From Mycolicibacterium sphagni (GTDB lineage Bacteria; Actinomycetota; Actinomycetes; Mycobacteriales; Mycobacteriaceae): a DNA stretch of 64,000 nucleotides. The position numbers and the translations under genes were made by a program. Below, piece after piece: positions 9,101 to 16,530 of the stretch. A model generated the notes under the pieces. The model worked only from the letters and a program-made list of their open reading frames with translations, ran no database searches and was not told the DNA's origin. How positions within the stretch are numbered: the stretch's first letter is position 1; each line of letters starts with the position of its first letter. Where the stretch lies: the NCBI RefSeq assembly GCF_013337765.1, contig NZ_VBSB01000009.1, positions 120,296 through 184,295 of the forward strand, read 5' to 3'.

Positions 9101-9495
9101 TCCCAGTCCGATGTTGGGTTCGGTTTGGTGGTCGGATGGACCTCGGTATCCGAGGACAACACGTCCTCGAGTGCTTGCGCACCCGGAACACCCAGCGCTG
9201 CAACCGCATAGGGATGAACATCTCGGATCTCGGCGATGGTCACTTCGGGCGGGAGGCCGGCGGGCAGCACACGGACGGCTGTCGGGTGATCTCGCGGTTT
9301 GCCCTCTGCGGTCACCGTCGGATCGGCGGTCCGCACGGGAAGCCGGTTGGCGGCCAGGCGCGCAGCGGGTGCGAAGCCGACGAGCGCCAATACCCCGACG
9401 ATGAGAGCAATGGTGATCCAGGTTGGACGTCGGCGTTTCCGCGCAACGGGAGACGTCGTGCGGACGGGTGGTGGGGTGACGTGGTCGTTCGTCAT
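6196..9495 (-). CDS. TPR protein with C-terminal degenerate site-2-protease-like membrane domain
   Basis: A 1099-residue protein. A basic N-terminus and one membrane helix (about 26-46) lead into a long extracytoplasmic or luminal part with TPR-like helical pairs (about 320-480 and 690-870). About six hydrophobic segments fill 878-1099. The membrane part follows the M50/S2P layout: where HExxH would stand the sequence reads VALYARTIVAARRGI (about 969-983). A HLTAPLVLGGLSLLLL helix lines up with the AGP-type helix, and LLPIEPLDG (about 1065-1073) matches the third S2P motif. Both zinc His and the catalytic Glu are missing, so proteolysis is unlikely. Start ATG 9495 was chosen because upstream codons are unlike protein. 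It sits between dprA and viuB, convergent with dprA. Function unknown. Confidence 0.8.
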   Translation of the reverse strand: MTNDHVTPPPVRTTSPVARKRRRPTWITIALIVGVLALVGFAPAARLAANRLPVRTADPTVTAEGKPRDHPTAVRVLPAGLPPEVTIAEIRDVHPYAVAALGVPGAQALEDVLSSDTEVHPTTKPNPTSDWDFGYPYRYTAFDAIIDTAPPDQFKSSATQLAAALIKLAGRPNLERQFHGTAARAAYAVSDRTRTTGGCDTALNLLLLVAADPSTTMQMLSQEYAHSTGACPDDPAPGWITGQTQMRMITDEDRPRPNRADDETKAALATSLTTFEGLAERFPNDTWVRTGLGDAYLRAGLRLLTIAPFTARNDLTLAMQQYNRAAELGNPRDADLGRARAFIGLGDPKRAIEFATRATDSARPGVALEVLLIAQQAAHDMAAAEDVARRLESAGAAAYPGPAAFLPVPMTFGSGLPFDATLPLSTGADTLAPLHVLLRPIGGGGATAEDLSFIPQYRDDGAVTATLADCPALAWRRDAVAAGRAGQALAGWPKSFPASRPDMDGCGHPDGMVHAIAELAALKPMSPNVYVNPSEAYDKWQNLLRWAGDLPAARRAIARWAAEWGESTALPAYRLAEITFLDGDYDAAAAQFADAARQARLLDWNDDLGVSEAELGRAAALLKAGRAEEAVPILRQLQQVGLRGYSYRTERHDTFVAPKFAAVAYHASVQLADQQSAAGNLHGAVDNYTMALALAPKLIEHGIRPEVVHNNLALAQLGLDDIDRAQASIDQALASDAMNPVFLMSAGFIAERAQNAEQAIDYNRRALHSDPGAFAAANDLGVQLARRHDYGAASAALRQAVGAAPDYALGWFNLGVVESRRGPMHLLASQGALARANTLDPNLRDRRRELVIDASVYRTALDLSKPLPAKWSLAQTQRAAPAASIGLLTAVLLALGLARATGNQGGDLAKQWLEPLGDRLNRIRGPKWLQRVSVGVIGTVLAFVFTYLRQATSATEITAYALGVTFIAGVALYARTIVAARRGIPVTQSAWPPGIALGLVTGAIGSPWTPLPVTKTATNSRRVHLTAPLVLGGLSLLLLAMAAWLNVPITLALAVAALIMAGSMLLPIEPLDGANLGKSGVIAATGVIAGAVLIALGVG

Positions 9496-9600
9496 CGCAG
9501 TGGCCGGCTGAGACCCTAGTGGTTGTGCACGCGTGTCACGCGTCAAGTAAACCGCAGGGCGGGAAGGCGCGCGTCCGGTATACGACAAGCCAATCGAGTG

Positions 9601-9661
9601 GTCCCCGATTCGGATCGAACCAGCGACCTTCCGCTTGTGAAGCGGTTCCAGGGTCGGGGGC
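9601..9661 (-). pseudogene. tRNA-Val(CAC)-like remnant lacking the D arm
   Basis: Read on the minus strand, this 61-base stretch folds like a damaged tRNA. An acceptor-like stem GCCCCCG (9661-9655) pairs with CGGGGAC (9607-9601) in six of seven positions. An anticodon hairpin CCGC-TTCACAA-GCGG has a seven-base loop and CAC anticodon. A five-base variable region and a T loop of TTCGATC type (GGTTCGATCC) follow. Only about nine bases separate acceptor and anticodon stems, so the D arm is gone, and the T stem is mostly unpaired. It is therefore not a working tRNA. It could be an old integration scar, or the anticodon hairpin may act as a terminator. Confidence 0.4.
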
Positions 9662-9671
9662 CGCTGGAACG

Positions 9672-9677
9672 TATAGT
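9672..9677 (+). promoter_or_regulatory. Candidate -10 box for viuB
   Basis: TATAGT lies 39 bases before the viuB GTG and fits the SigA-type -10 consensus of mycobacteria. No convincing -35 is seen at 17-bp spacing, which is common in mycobacterial promoters. A GGGAGG ribosome site follows at 9706-9711. Confidence 0.35.
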
Positions 9678-9715
9678 CGAGACGGTTGGCTAAACGAATT
9701 CCGTCGGGAGGCGAT

Positions 9716-10573
9716 GTGGCGGGTCGACCACTACACACATTTCAGGTCGTCAGTACCGAGCAGCTCGCACCACACATGGTGCGCGTCGTCCTCGGTGGCA
9801 CCGGCTTCGACACCTTCAAGCCCGGTGAGTTCACCGACTCCTACGTGAAGTTCGTCTTCGTCCGCGACGACATCGACGTGGCGAAGCTGAAGGGACGTTT
9901 CACGCCGCTGACCCTCGACGTCTTCAAGAAACTGCCGGCCGAACAGCAGCCCACCGTGCGCACGTACACCGTGCGCCGTGCCGATCCCGAGGCCCGCCAG
10001 ATCACCGTCGACTTTGTCGTGCACGGTGAACACGGGGTTGCCGGTCCGTGGGCGGCGGCGGCCAAACCGGGCGACACCATCCACCTGATGGGCCCCAGCG
10101 GGGCATATTCGCCCGACCCGGGTGCGGATTGGCACCTGTTCGCCGGTGACGAGGCCGGTATTCCAGCGATCAGTGCGGCGCTGGAAGCCTTGCCGCCCAA
10201 TGCCGTTGGCAAGGTCTTCATCGAGGTCGCCGGACCCGAAGACGAGATCGAGCTGGCCGCACCGGAATCCGTCGAAATCTCGTGGATCTACCGCGGCGGG
10301 CGCGCCGATCTCGTCGGCGACGAACGAGCGGGCGACAACGCCCCGCTGGTCGAGGCCGTCACCAGCGCCCCGTGGCTGCCCGGCCAAGCCCAGGTCTTCA
10401 TCCACGGGGAAGCGCAAGCGGTCATGCACAACCTGCGGCCCTATATCCGCAAGGAGCGCGCCGTCGACGCCAAATGGGCATCCATCTCCGGCTATTGGCG
10501 CCGCGGGCGCACCGAGGAGACCTTCCGCCAGTGGAAGAAGGAACTGGCCGACGCCGAAGCCGGGCAGGACTAG
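9716..10573 (+). CDS. viuB: Siderophore-interacting FAD-binding protein (ViuB family)
   Basis: A 285-residue cytoplasmic reductase of the SIP/ViuB family that frees iron from imported siderophores using FAD and NAD(P)H. Seen in order: an FAD-binding beta barrel with VRTYTVR (about 86-92, the isoalloxazine-contacting RxYTxR motif), the [20 protein letters not shown] loop, then the C-terminal NAD-binding part with [36 protein letters not shown] and the terminal [11 protein letters not shown] signature. The start is GTG 9716, giving MAGRPLH as in M. tuberculosis Rv2895c, with GGGAGG just upstream; an earlier in-frame codon at 9686 looks non-coding. xerC follows after 82 bases, as in M. tuberculosis. 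Confidence 0.93.
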   Translation: MAGRPLHTFQVVSTEQLAPHMVRVVLGGTGFDTFKPGEFTDSYVKFVFVRDDIDVAKLKGRFTPLTLDVFKKLPAEQQPTVRTYTVRRADPEARQITVDFVVHGEHGVAGPWAAAAKPGDTIHLMGPSGAYSPDPGADWHLFAGDEAGIPAISAALEALPPNAVGKVFIEVAGPEDEIELAAPESVEISWIYRGGRADLVGDERAGDNAPLVEAVTSAPWLPGQAQVFIHGEAQAVMHNLRPYIRKERAVDAKWASISGYWRRGRTEETFRQWKKELADAEAGQD

Positions 10574-10655
10574 CACCACAACGGAATGGTCACGACATCC
10601 GGACACACCCAGTGTGATCGAGCTCGACGACCGGAGTCGATGCAACCGTAGGGGA

Positions 10656-11573
10656 GTGGACCCCGGCGACTACGCGGCGATCCTCGACGACTACGCCGAG
10701 CATCTGGAGTTGGAGCGCACCCGCTCCGAGCACACCCGCCGCGCCTATCTCACCGACCTGCGGTCGCTGTTCGCCTTCGTCGACGAGCGCGCCCCCGGCG
10801 CCGGACTAGCCGGACTGAGCCTGCCGATGCTCCGGTCGTGGCTGGCAGCGCAATCCGTCGCCGGCGCAGCCCGCACGACGCTGGCCCGTCGCACCTCGGC
10901 CGTCAAGACCTTCACCGCGTGGGCCACCCGCCGCGGTCTGCTGACCGACGACCCCGCGGTTCGCCTGCAGCTGCCCAAGGCCCGACGCACCCTGCCCGCG
11001 GTGCTACGTCAGGACCAGGCGATGGCCGCGATGGCCGCCGCCGACCTCGGCGCCGAACAGGGCGACCCGCTGGCTCTGCGCGACCGGCTGATCGTCGAAT
11101 TGCTCTACGCCACGGGAATCCGCGTCAGCGAGCTGTGCGGGCTGGACATCGACGACGTCGACACCGGCCGTCGTCTGCTGCGCGTGCTCGGCAAGGGCAA
11201 CAAGCAGCGCACTGTCCCGTTCGGTGCGCCGGCCCTGGCCGCGCTGACCTCGTGGCTCACCGACGGCCGGCCCGAATTGGCCAAACCTGACTCCGGCCCG
11301 GCGCTGCTACTCGGCCCCCGCGGCCGCCGGCTGGACCCCCGCCAGGCCCGCACCGTCGTGCATCAGACCATGTCCGCGGTCGACGGGGCGCCCGACATCG
11401 GCCCGCACGGCCTGCGGCACAGCGCCGCGACCCACCTGCTGGAAGGCGGCGCTGACCTGCGCATCGTCCAGGAAATCCTGGGCCACTCGACGCTGGCCAC
11501 CACGCAGCTCTACACCCATGTGACCGTCGCACGGCTGCGCGCCGTGCACGACCAAGCGCACCCGCGCGCTTGA
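10656..11573 (+). CDS. xerC: Site-specific tyrosine recombinase XerC
   Basis: A 305-residue tyrosine recombinase that with XerD resolves chromosome dimers at dif. The N-terminal SAM-like core-binding domain (about 1-85) carries [22 protein letters not shown]. The catalytic domain has every active-site residue: Arg156 (GIRVSEL), Lys180 ([11 protein letters not shown]), His251 and Arg254 ([12 protein letters not shown]), His277 ([10 protein letters not shown]) and nucleophile Tyr286 (LYTHV). The start is GTG 10656, preceded by TAGGGGAG and matching the length of the M. tuberculosis protein; the open frame upstream is a shadow of viuB. It ends four bases from the convergent selO. Confidence 0.95.
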   Translation: MDPGDYAAILDDYAEHLELERTRSEHTRRAYLTDLRSLFAFVDERAPGAGLAGLSLPMLRSWLAAQSVAGAARTTLARRTSAVKTFTAWATRRGLLTDDPAVRLQLPKARRTLPAVLRQDQAMAAMAAADLGAEQGDPLALRDRLIVELLYATGIRVSELCGLDIDDVDTGRRLLRVLGKGNKQRTVPFGAPALAALTSWLTDGRPELAKPDSGPALLLGPRGRRLDPRQARTVVHQTMSAVDGAPDIGPHGLRHSAATHLLEGGADLRIVQEILGHSTLATTQLYTHVTVARLRAVHDQAHPRA

Positions 11574-11577
11574 AAAC

Positions 11578-13008
11578 TTAAGTGCCGCAGAAGGTTTGGA
11601 AGCAGCTCCCGAAATCCTCGGGCGCGGGGTCGGCATAGCGCTCGAACCCCGGCCGCTCGTCGTACGGAGAGCCGATCACCTCGAGCAGCCGGTGGAACGG
11701 CTCCATGTCGCCTGCTGTGGCGGCGGCGAGCGCCTCCTCGACCAGGTGATTGCGCGGAATATAGACGGGATTGACGTGCTGCATCGCCGCGAGGTCCGGG
11801 TCCAGGCTGCGCCACCGGGCGGCCCACGCCTCGAACGCCGGCTCGACCACGCCGCGCGCGAGCCGGCGGAAGAACGAGGTGTAGTCGGCGCGCTCATTCA
11901 CGAGAAGCTCCAACAGCTCGTCGACGAGTTGTTGGGCGACCGTGTCGTCGATCCCGTCGCCCAGCCCGAGTTTGTGGCGCATGCCCGCCGACCACGCGGC
12001 CGTGTACAGCTGCGGAAAGTCTTGCAGTGACGCTGTGGCCAGCGCGACCGCCTGCTCCTCGTCGTCGGCGATCAGCGGGAGCAGTGCTTCGGCAAGGCGA
12101 GTGAGGTTCCATACGGCGATCGCCGGCTGGTTGCCGTAGGCGTAGCGGCCCCACGAGTCGATCGAGCTGAACACCGTCTTCGGGTCGAACGTGTCCATGA
12201 AGGCACACGGCCCGTAGTCGATCGTCTCACCCGAGATCGTCGTGTTGTCGGTGTTCATCACGCCGTGAACGAATCCGACCAGCATCCACCGCGCGATGAG
12301 ATCTGCCTGGGCGGTGATCACCGAATCGAGCAGCGCCAGATACGGATTCTCCGCCTGGGCGGCGGCAGGGTGGTGCCTGCTGATCGCATGATCGGCGAGT
12401 CGGCGCAGCACCTCGAGATCGCCTGCCGCCGCGACGTATTGGAAGCTGCCGACGCGCAGATGACTTGCCGCGATGCGGGCGAGGACGGCGCCGTCCAGCG
12501 TGGTCTCGCGCTGGACGGGGCGCCCGGTGGCGACGACGGACAGTGAGCGGGTGGTCGGAATGCTCAGCGCGTGCATCGCTTCGCTCACGAGGTATTCACG
12601 CAGCATCGGGCCGACGGCCGCCAGACCGTCGCCGCCACGAGCGAACGGGGTCCGCCCCGATCCCTTCAGATGCAGATCGCGTAGCCGCTGAGTGGGGTCC
12701 ACGAGTTCACCGAGCAGCAGAGCGCGGCCGTCGCCGAGGCGCGGCACCCAGCCACCGAACTGGTGGCCGGCATACCCCTGCGCGACTGGCTGCGCGTCCG
12801 CAGGCACCCGGGTGCCGACGAGCAGACAGATTCCCTCGGGGCTTCGCAGCCAGGCGGGATCAAGCCCAAGTTCGACGGCCAGCGATTCATTGAGCACCAG
12901 CAGTCGTGGCTCGGGAGCGGACTCGGCCTGCCACCGCACCGCGAGTTCGGGCAGCTCGGTGGCGAATCGATGGCCGAGGACGACGGTCGTATCAGGGGCA
13001 ATGCTCAT
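11578..13008 (-). CDS. selO: Protein adenylyltransferase SelO (YdiU/UPF0061 family)
   Basis: A 476-residue pseudokinase-fold enzyme of the SelO family, which transfers AMP to Ser, Thr or Tyr of target proteins, with known roles in redox stress. Family blocks are clear: [69 protein letters not shown] region, and the metal/catalytic HGVMNTDN followed by [10 protein letters not shown]. The chain ends in CFQTFCGT: a cysteine stands where eukaryotic SelO has selenocysteine, as is normal in bacteria. It converges on xerC with a four-base gap and is divergent from the secreted DUF6636 protein. Confidence 0.93.
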   Translation of the reverse strand: MSIAPDTTVVLGHRFATELPELAVRWQAESAPEPRLLVLNESLAVELGLDPAWLRSPEGICLLVGTRVPADAQPVAQGYAGHQFGGWVPRLGDGRALLLGELVDPTQRLRDLHLKGSGRTPFARGGDGLAAVGPMLREYLVSEAMHALSIPTTRSLSVVATGRPVQRETTLDGAVLARIAASHLRVGSFQYVAAAGDLEVLRRLADHAISRHHPAAAQAENPYLALLDSVITAQADLIARWMLVGFVHGVMNTDNTTISGETIDYGPCAFMDTFDPKTVFSSIDSWGRYAYGNQPAIAVWNLTRLAEALLPLIADDEEQAVALATASLQDFPQLYTAAWSAGMRHKLGLGDGIDDTVAQQLVDELLELLVNERADYTSFFRRLARGVVEPAFEAWAARWRSLDPDLAAMQHVNPVYIPRNHLVEEALAAATAGDMEPFHRLLEVIGSPYDERPGFERYADPAPEDFGSCFQTFCGT

Positions 13009-13147
13009 CGGTAACCAGCGTACGGACGAACTCCATCGGTGAGCAGACGCAAAGTCGCACGATTGTGGGCTTATTCATGCGATTTTGTGCCTGTTCGGGC
13101 CACGAATTTGGGTTCGGTAGCTGCCGCAGCGGTGTCTGCTTCGGCAC

Positions 13148-13615
13148 ATGCTCAAGATTGCGATGTTCACTCTCGCGGCAGCGGTGACGGCGAGCGTCCT
13201 GGCGCCGACCGCGCATGCCGCTCACTCCAGAATCCAGTTCCTCGCTCCGTCCGGGAACATCGGCTGCCAACTGGGCGCCACACCCGACGGGTCTGGCTTC
13301 GCGTGGTGCAAGGCCGACGAGCACGGCTGGGTCACCCCGCAGTCCGACGCCTGCCCGCGCGCGAATGTCCCTGGCGCCATCGGCGAACCGGGCGGCGAAA
13401 ACCTTCAGCTCGCCGAGGGCCAGGCGCCGTGCTTCGGCTTCGTGATGAGCCAGCTCTTCTTCGACGGCCAGTACGCACCCCCGACCCTCGGCTACGGCGA
13501 AAAGCGATCGGTCGGCAGCATCACCTGCTCGGTCGAGCGCGCCGGCGTGACGTGCTCCGACAGCAAGTCGGGGAAGTACTTCCAGGTGTCGCGAGAGGCC
13601 TACAAACTCGGCTAG
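13148..13615 (+). CDS. Secreted DUF6636-type protein
   Basis: A 155-residue protein with a Sec signal peptide (MLKIAMFTLAAAVTASVLAPTAHA, cleavage about residue 24). The mature part has the small actinobacterial DUF6636-like pattern: FLAPSGNIGCQL near the start, a central WCKADEHGW, then GSITCSVERAGVTCSDSKSGKYFQVSREAY. Four to six cysteines probably form disulfides outside the cell. Function unknown. Its TAG shares bases with the stop of the convergent M23 gene (CTAG, 13612-13615). Confidence 0.85.
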   Translation: MLKIAMFTLAAAVTASVLAPTAHAAHSRIQFLAPSGNIGCQLGATPDGSGFAWCKADEHGWVTPQSDACPRANVPGAIGEPGGENLQLAEGQAPCFGFVMSQLFFDGQYAPPTLGYGEKRSVGSITCSVERAGVTCSDSKSGKYFQVSREAYKLG

Positions 13616-14106
13616 CCCGCCAGCGGCTTGAGGCGGATCGGCGTGCTCGCCAGCAGCCCGACCGGGTCGACGTAGTCGGCCCGGGACGCCGGCCCCCACA
13701 TCGCGCCCCAGTGCAGGCAGGCCGCGGTCGGACACCCGGCATGACCAGGCGCTAGTCGGCCCAGGGCAGTCGACGAATCCACGAGCTGCCCCACCTGCAC
13801 GAGGGCCTCGACCGGTTCGTAGCTGGTGTGCAGCCCGCCGGCATGAGCCAGCGACACCACCGGCCGCCCGGCCAGCGTGCCGGCGAACACCACCGTCGCC
13901 GGTCCCGCCGCATAAACCGGCTGCCCGGGCACCCCGGCCAGGTCCACCCCGCGATGCCCGCGCTGCCAGTCCGGCGACGGCGCGTCGAACTCCCTGGTGA
14001 CTGTCGGCGGCGGTCGCAGCGGCCACTCCAACCGCCCGGATTCGGCCCGGCCGACCCCGGCGAACACCAACACGGCCGCCGCAACCACCGCGATGACGCG
14101 CATCAT
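13612..14106 (-). CDS. Secreted M23-family peptidase (LytM-like)
   Basis: A 164-residue exported protein with a signal peptide of about 20 residues. The body is a compact LytM domain: RGHRGVDLAGVPGQPVYAAGPATVVFAGTLAGRPVVSLAH has the HxGxD zinc motif, followed by HTSYEPV and CLHWGAMW, the position of the HxH-type second motif but with only one His visible. Such enzymes cut peptidoglycan cross-bridges or stems, or activate other hydrolases when degenerate. It lies just upstream of and divergent from rpsB, like Rv2891 in M. tuberculosis. Two adjacent ATG codons (14106, 14103) can start it. Confidence 0.88.
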   Translation of the reverse strand: MMRVIAVVAAAVLVFAGVGRAESGRLEWPLRPPPTVTREFDAPSPDWQRGHRGVDLAGVPGQPVYAAGPATVVFAGTLAGRPVVSLAHAGGLHTSYEPVEALVQVGQLVDSSTALGRLAPGHAGCPTAACLHWGAMWGPASRADYVDPVGLLASTPIRLKPLAG

Positions 14107-14201
14107 CCCAGTTCAACGGCCCAGGCGTGGATCCGAAAGGCCCAGATAGCGCCCCTGGGGACCAGCACGCCGCTGTGGACAAAGCACCCGTTGCGGCGGT
14201 G

Positions 14202-14207
14202 TAAACT
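14202..14207 (+). promoter_or_regulatory. Candidate -10 box for rpsB
   Basis: TAAACT occurs about 180 bases before rpsB. A TGGACA hexamer lies 20 bases upstream at 14176-14181, a longer spacing than usual. Weak evidence; chosen because it is the most A/T-rich hexamer in the region. Confidence 0.25.
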
Positions 14208-14384
14208 TTGATCCGCAACTCGCGCGAGCGGGTTGACTTCGCGCGTCTGTCCGCACGTTTGCCAATGCAACGTGCACACGCATGCCGGTTGGTCCCGTAT
14301 GACGGGTCGGCTTGCCTCAGGCGCCAGGGCTCGGCTTCACCCGAAGCCGGGCGGCAACCGACAACATAAGAGGTATGGCCAAAC
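14208..14384 (+). promoter_or_regulatory. Structured 5' leader of rpsB-tsf
   Basis: The region from the M23 start to rpsB is 278 bases without a gene. Its rpsB-proximal half can fold into several perfect hairpins: CCCGT-ATG-ACGGG (about 14294-14306) and CGGCTTC-ACCC-GAAGCCG (14332-14349). A purine-rich AAGAGG (14368-14373) lies about 11 bases before the ATG. A long folded leader before rpsB suggests feedback control by S2, as in other bacteria, but the structure is not one I can name. Confidence 0.4.
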
Positions 14385-15218
14385 ATGGCTGTTGTAACCA
14401 TGAAGCAGCTGCTTGACAGCGGCACTCACTTCGGGCATCAGACCCGACGCTGGAACCCCAAGATGAAGCGGTTCATCTTCACCGACCGCAACGGCATCTA
14501 CATCATCGATCTGCAGCAGACGCTGACCTACATCGATCAGGCTTACGAGTTCGTCAAGGAGACCGTCGCCCACGGCGGCACCATCCTGTTCGTCGGCACC
14601 AAGAAGCAGGCCCAGGAGTCCATCGCCGAAGAGGCGACGCGCGTCGGCATGCCCTACGTGAACCAGCGCTGGCTGGGCGGCATGCTCACCAACTTCCAGA
14701 CCGTGCACAAGCGCCTTCAGCGGATGAAGGAGCTCGAGGCCATGGAGCAGACGGGTGGCTTCGAGGGGCGCACCAAGAAGGAAATCCTGATGCTGACCCG
14801 CGAGAAGACCAAGCTCGAGCGCAGCCTCGGCGGTATCCGCGACATGGCCAAGGTGCCGTCGGCGGTGTGGGTCGTCGACACCAACAAAGAGCACCTCGCC
14901 ATCAGCGAGGCCATCAAGCTGGGTATCCCGGTCATCGCGATCCTGGACACCAACTGCGATCCCGATCAGGTGAACTACCCGATCCCGGGTAACGACGACG
15001 CGATCCGCTCGGCGGCTCTGCTGACCAAGGTGATCGCCTCCGCGGTGGCCGAGGGCCTGCAGGCCCGCTCCGGGGCTGGAAGCGACAAGGCTGGTTCCGA
15101 TTCCGGGGCCGCAGCCGAACCGCTGGCCGAATGGGAGCAGGAGCTGCTGGCCAGTGCAACCGCGTCGGCCCCCAATGACGCCGGGCCGGCCGCTGAAACC
15201 ACCACTGACGCTTCTTAA
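14385..15218 (+). CDS. rpsB: 30S ribosomal protein S2
   Basis: A 277-residue S2 protein of the small ribosomal subunit, needed for S1 docking. The sequence is nearly that of other mycobacteria: [44 protein letters not shown], the [10 protein letters not shown] and RWLGGMLTN blocks, and [22 protein letters not shown]. The variable Ala/Ser-rich C-terminal tail is mycobacterial. tsf follows after 17 bases in the classic rpsB-tsf operon. Start ATG at 14385. Confidence 0.98.
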   Translation: MAVVTMKQLLDSGTHFGHQTRRWNPKMKRFIFTDRNGIYIIDLQQTLTYIDQAYEFVKETVAHGGTILFVGTKKQAQESIAEEATRVGMPYVNQRWLGGMLTNFQTVHKRLQRMKELEAMEQTGGFEGRTKKEILMLTREKTKLERSLGGIRDMAKVPSAVWVVDTNKEHLAISEAIKLGIPVIAILDTNCDPDQVNYPIPGNDDAIRSAALLTKVIASAVAEGLQARSGAGSDKAGSDSGAAAEPLAEWEQELLASATASAPNDAGPAAETTTDAS

Positions 15219-15235
15219 TTCATAGGAAGGGCCAC

Positions 15236-16051
15236 ATGGCTAACTACACCGCTGCCGACGTAAAGCGGCTTCGGGAACTCACCGGTGCGGGCATGCTCGA
15301 CTGCAAGAACGCCCTGGCTGAGAATGACGGCGATTTCGACAAGGCTGTCGAGGCGCTTCGCATCAAGGGCGCCAAGGACGTCGGCAAGCGCGCTGAGCGC
15401 GCCACTGCCGAGGGCCTGGTCGCCGCCAAGGGCGGTGCGCTGATCGAGATCAACTCCGAGACCGACTTCGTCGCCAAGAACGCCGAGTTCCAACAGCTGG
15501 CCAACGACGTGGTGGATGCTGCCGCCACCGCGAAGGCCACCGATGTGGAGGCGCTCAAGGCCGCCAAAATCGGCGACAAGACCGTCGAGCAGGCCGTCGC
15601 GGAGCTGTCGGCCAAGATCGGCGAGAAGCTCGAGCTGCGTCGTGCGGCGTACTTCGACGGCAACGTCGAGGCCTACCTGCACAAGCGTGCTGCCGACCTG
15701 CCGCCCGCCGTGGGCGTGCTGGTCGAGTACACCGGTGACGGCAAGGACGCGGCGCACGCCGTGGCCCTGCAGATCGCCGCGCTCAAGGCCAAGTACCTGA
15801 CCCGCGAGGACGTTCCAGAGGACATCGTGGCCAACGAGCGCCACATCGCCGAGGAGACGGCCAAGGCCGAGGGCAAGCCCGAGCAGGCGCTGCCCAAGAT
15901 CATCGAGGGCCGGGTCACCGGTTTCTACAAGGATGTCGTGCTGCTCGAACAGCCGTCGGTCTCCGACAGCAAGAAGAGCGTCAAGGCACTGCTCGACGAG
16001 GCTGGCGTGACAGTGACCCGGTTCGCCCGGTTCGAGGTCGGTCAGGCCTGA
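15236..16051 (+). CDS. tsf: Elongation factor Ts
   Basis: A 271-residue EF-Ts, the guanine-nucleotide exchange factor for EF-Tu. It opens with the UBA-like domain [27 protein letters not shown], has the core [13 protein letters not shown] motif (about residues 78-90) whose TDFVAKN contacts EF-Tu, then two core subdomains ending [14 protein letters not shown]. An AGGAAGGG ribosome site precedes the ATG. It is the last gene of the rpsB operon, closed by a strong hairpin at 16085-16127. Confidence 0.98.
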   Translation: MANYTAADVKRLRELTGAGMLDCKNALAENDGDFDKAVEALRIKGAKDVGKRAERATAEGLVAAKGGALIEINSETDFVAKNAEFQQLANDVVDAAATAKATDVEALKAAKIGDKTVEQAVAELSAKIGEKLELRRAAYFDGNVEAYLHKRAADLPPAVGVLVEYTGDGKDAAHAVALQIAALKAKYLTREDVPEDIVANERHIAEETAKAEGKPEQALPKIIEGRVTGFYKDVVLLEQPSVSDSKKSVKALLDEAGVTVTRFARFEVGQA

Positions 16052-16084
16052 CAAACTTGGGCGGCGCACCAAGCCGTCCACTGG

Positions 16085-16127
16085 AAAACCCCGCGTCAAT
16101 CCGGCGATCCCGGAGGCGCGGGGTTTT
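16085..16127 (+). terminator. Rho-independent terminator of rpsB-tsf
   Basis: AAAACCCCGCG (16085-16095) and CGCGGGGTTTT (16117-16127) form a perfect 11-bp inverted repeat ending in TTTT, 33 bases after the tsf stop. It is a textbook intrinsic terminator, and the A-run at its 5' end could let it work both ways. Confidence 0.85.
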
Positions 16128-16180
16128 GCCATCTTCGGACAAAGCAGAACGCGGCGATGTTACGCGTGTGACAATTCGGC

Positions 16181-16492
16181 ATGGTGATGACGAAGCTTCT
16201 CGTTCCCGCGGCCAGCGCGGCGCTGCTGATGGGGAGCTTCGCGGTGACCTCGGCGGCGCCGGGTGTCAGCTGCCCGCCCGAGAATCAATCCCAGATCGAC
16301 ATCCTCGACGGACCCATCACCTGCGGCGATGCCTATGCCACGGCCGGCCAATATCAGGCCGAAGGCGAGAAGTACCAGCAGGTCGGTCCCTTCACCTGTT
16401 ACACCGGCAATGCGATGACCCTGCCGGTCGTCCTGAGCTGCACCTCCGACAGCGCGGAATTCGCGGTGAACAACATCGCACCCCCGCAGTAG
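16181..16492 (+). CDS. Small secreted protein, 103 aa
   Basis: A small exported protein with a clear signal peptide (MVMTKLLVPAASAALLMGSFAVTSAAPG, cleavage about 25). The mature 75 or so residues hold four cysteines (CPPEN, ITCGD, FTCYTG, LSCTSD), which suggests two disulfides. I do not recognise the family, but such small cysteine-paired secreted proteins are common in mycobacteria. A second ATG at 16187 is an equal candidate start. Confidence 0.75.
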   Translation: MVMTKLLVPAASAALLMGSFAVTSAAPGVSCPPENQSQIDILDGPITCGDAYATAGQYQAEGEKYQQVGPFTCYTGNAMTLPVVLSCTSDSAEFAVNNIAPPQ

Positions 16493-16530
16493 GCGGGAAG
16501 CATCCCCGCGCGTCTGCGGTTGGATGAGCC

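Noticed and set aside
9640..9655. Direct relation between the tRNA-like hairpin and the end-of-window sequence GGAACCGCTTC
   Set aside because: They share 11 bases in opposite orientation, but the surrounding sequence differs and the window ends there, so chance cannot be excluded.
10656..11573. xerC as an integrase of a mobile element
   Set aside because: Its place beside viuB and its close similarity to the housekeeping mycobacterial XerC argue for the chromosome-dimer recombinase; no phage or plasmid genes are near.
14191..14207. TTGCGG as -35 for TAAACT ahead of rpsB
   Set aside because: The two hexamers are only five bases apart, too close for a sigma-70 type promoter.
12992..14425. 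A 477-codon open frame on the minus strand across the DUF6636, M23 and rpsB start region
   Set aside because: It runs antisense or out of frame through well-recognised genes, is rich in Arg/Gly/Ala as shadow frames in GC-rich DNA are, and has no domain pattern.
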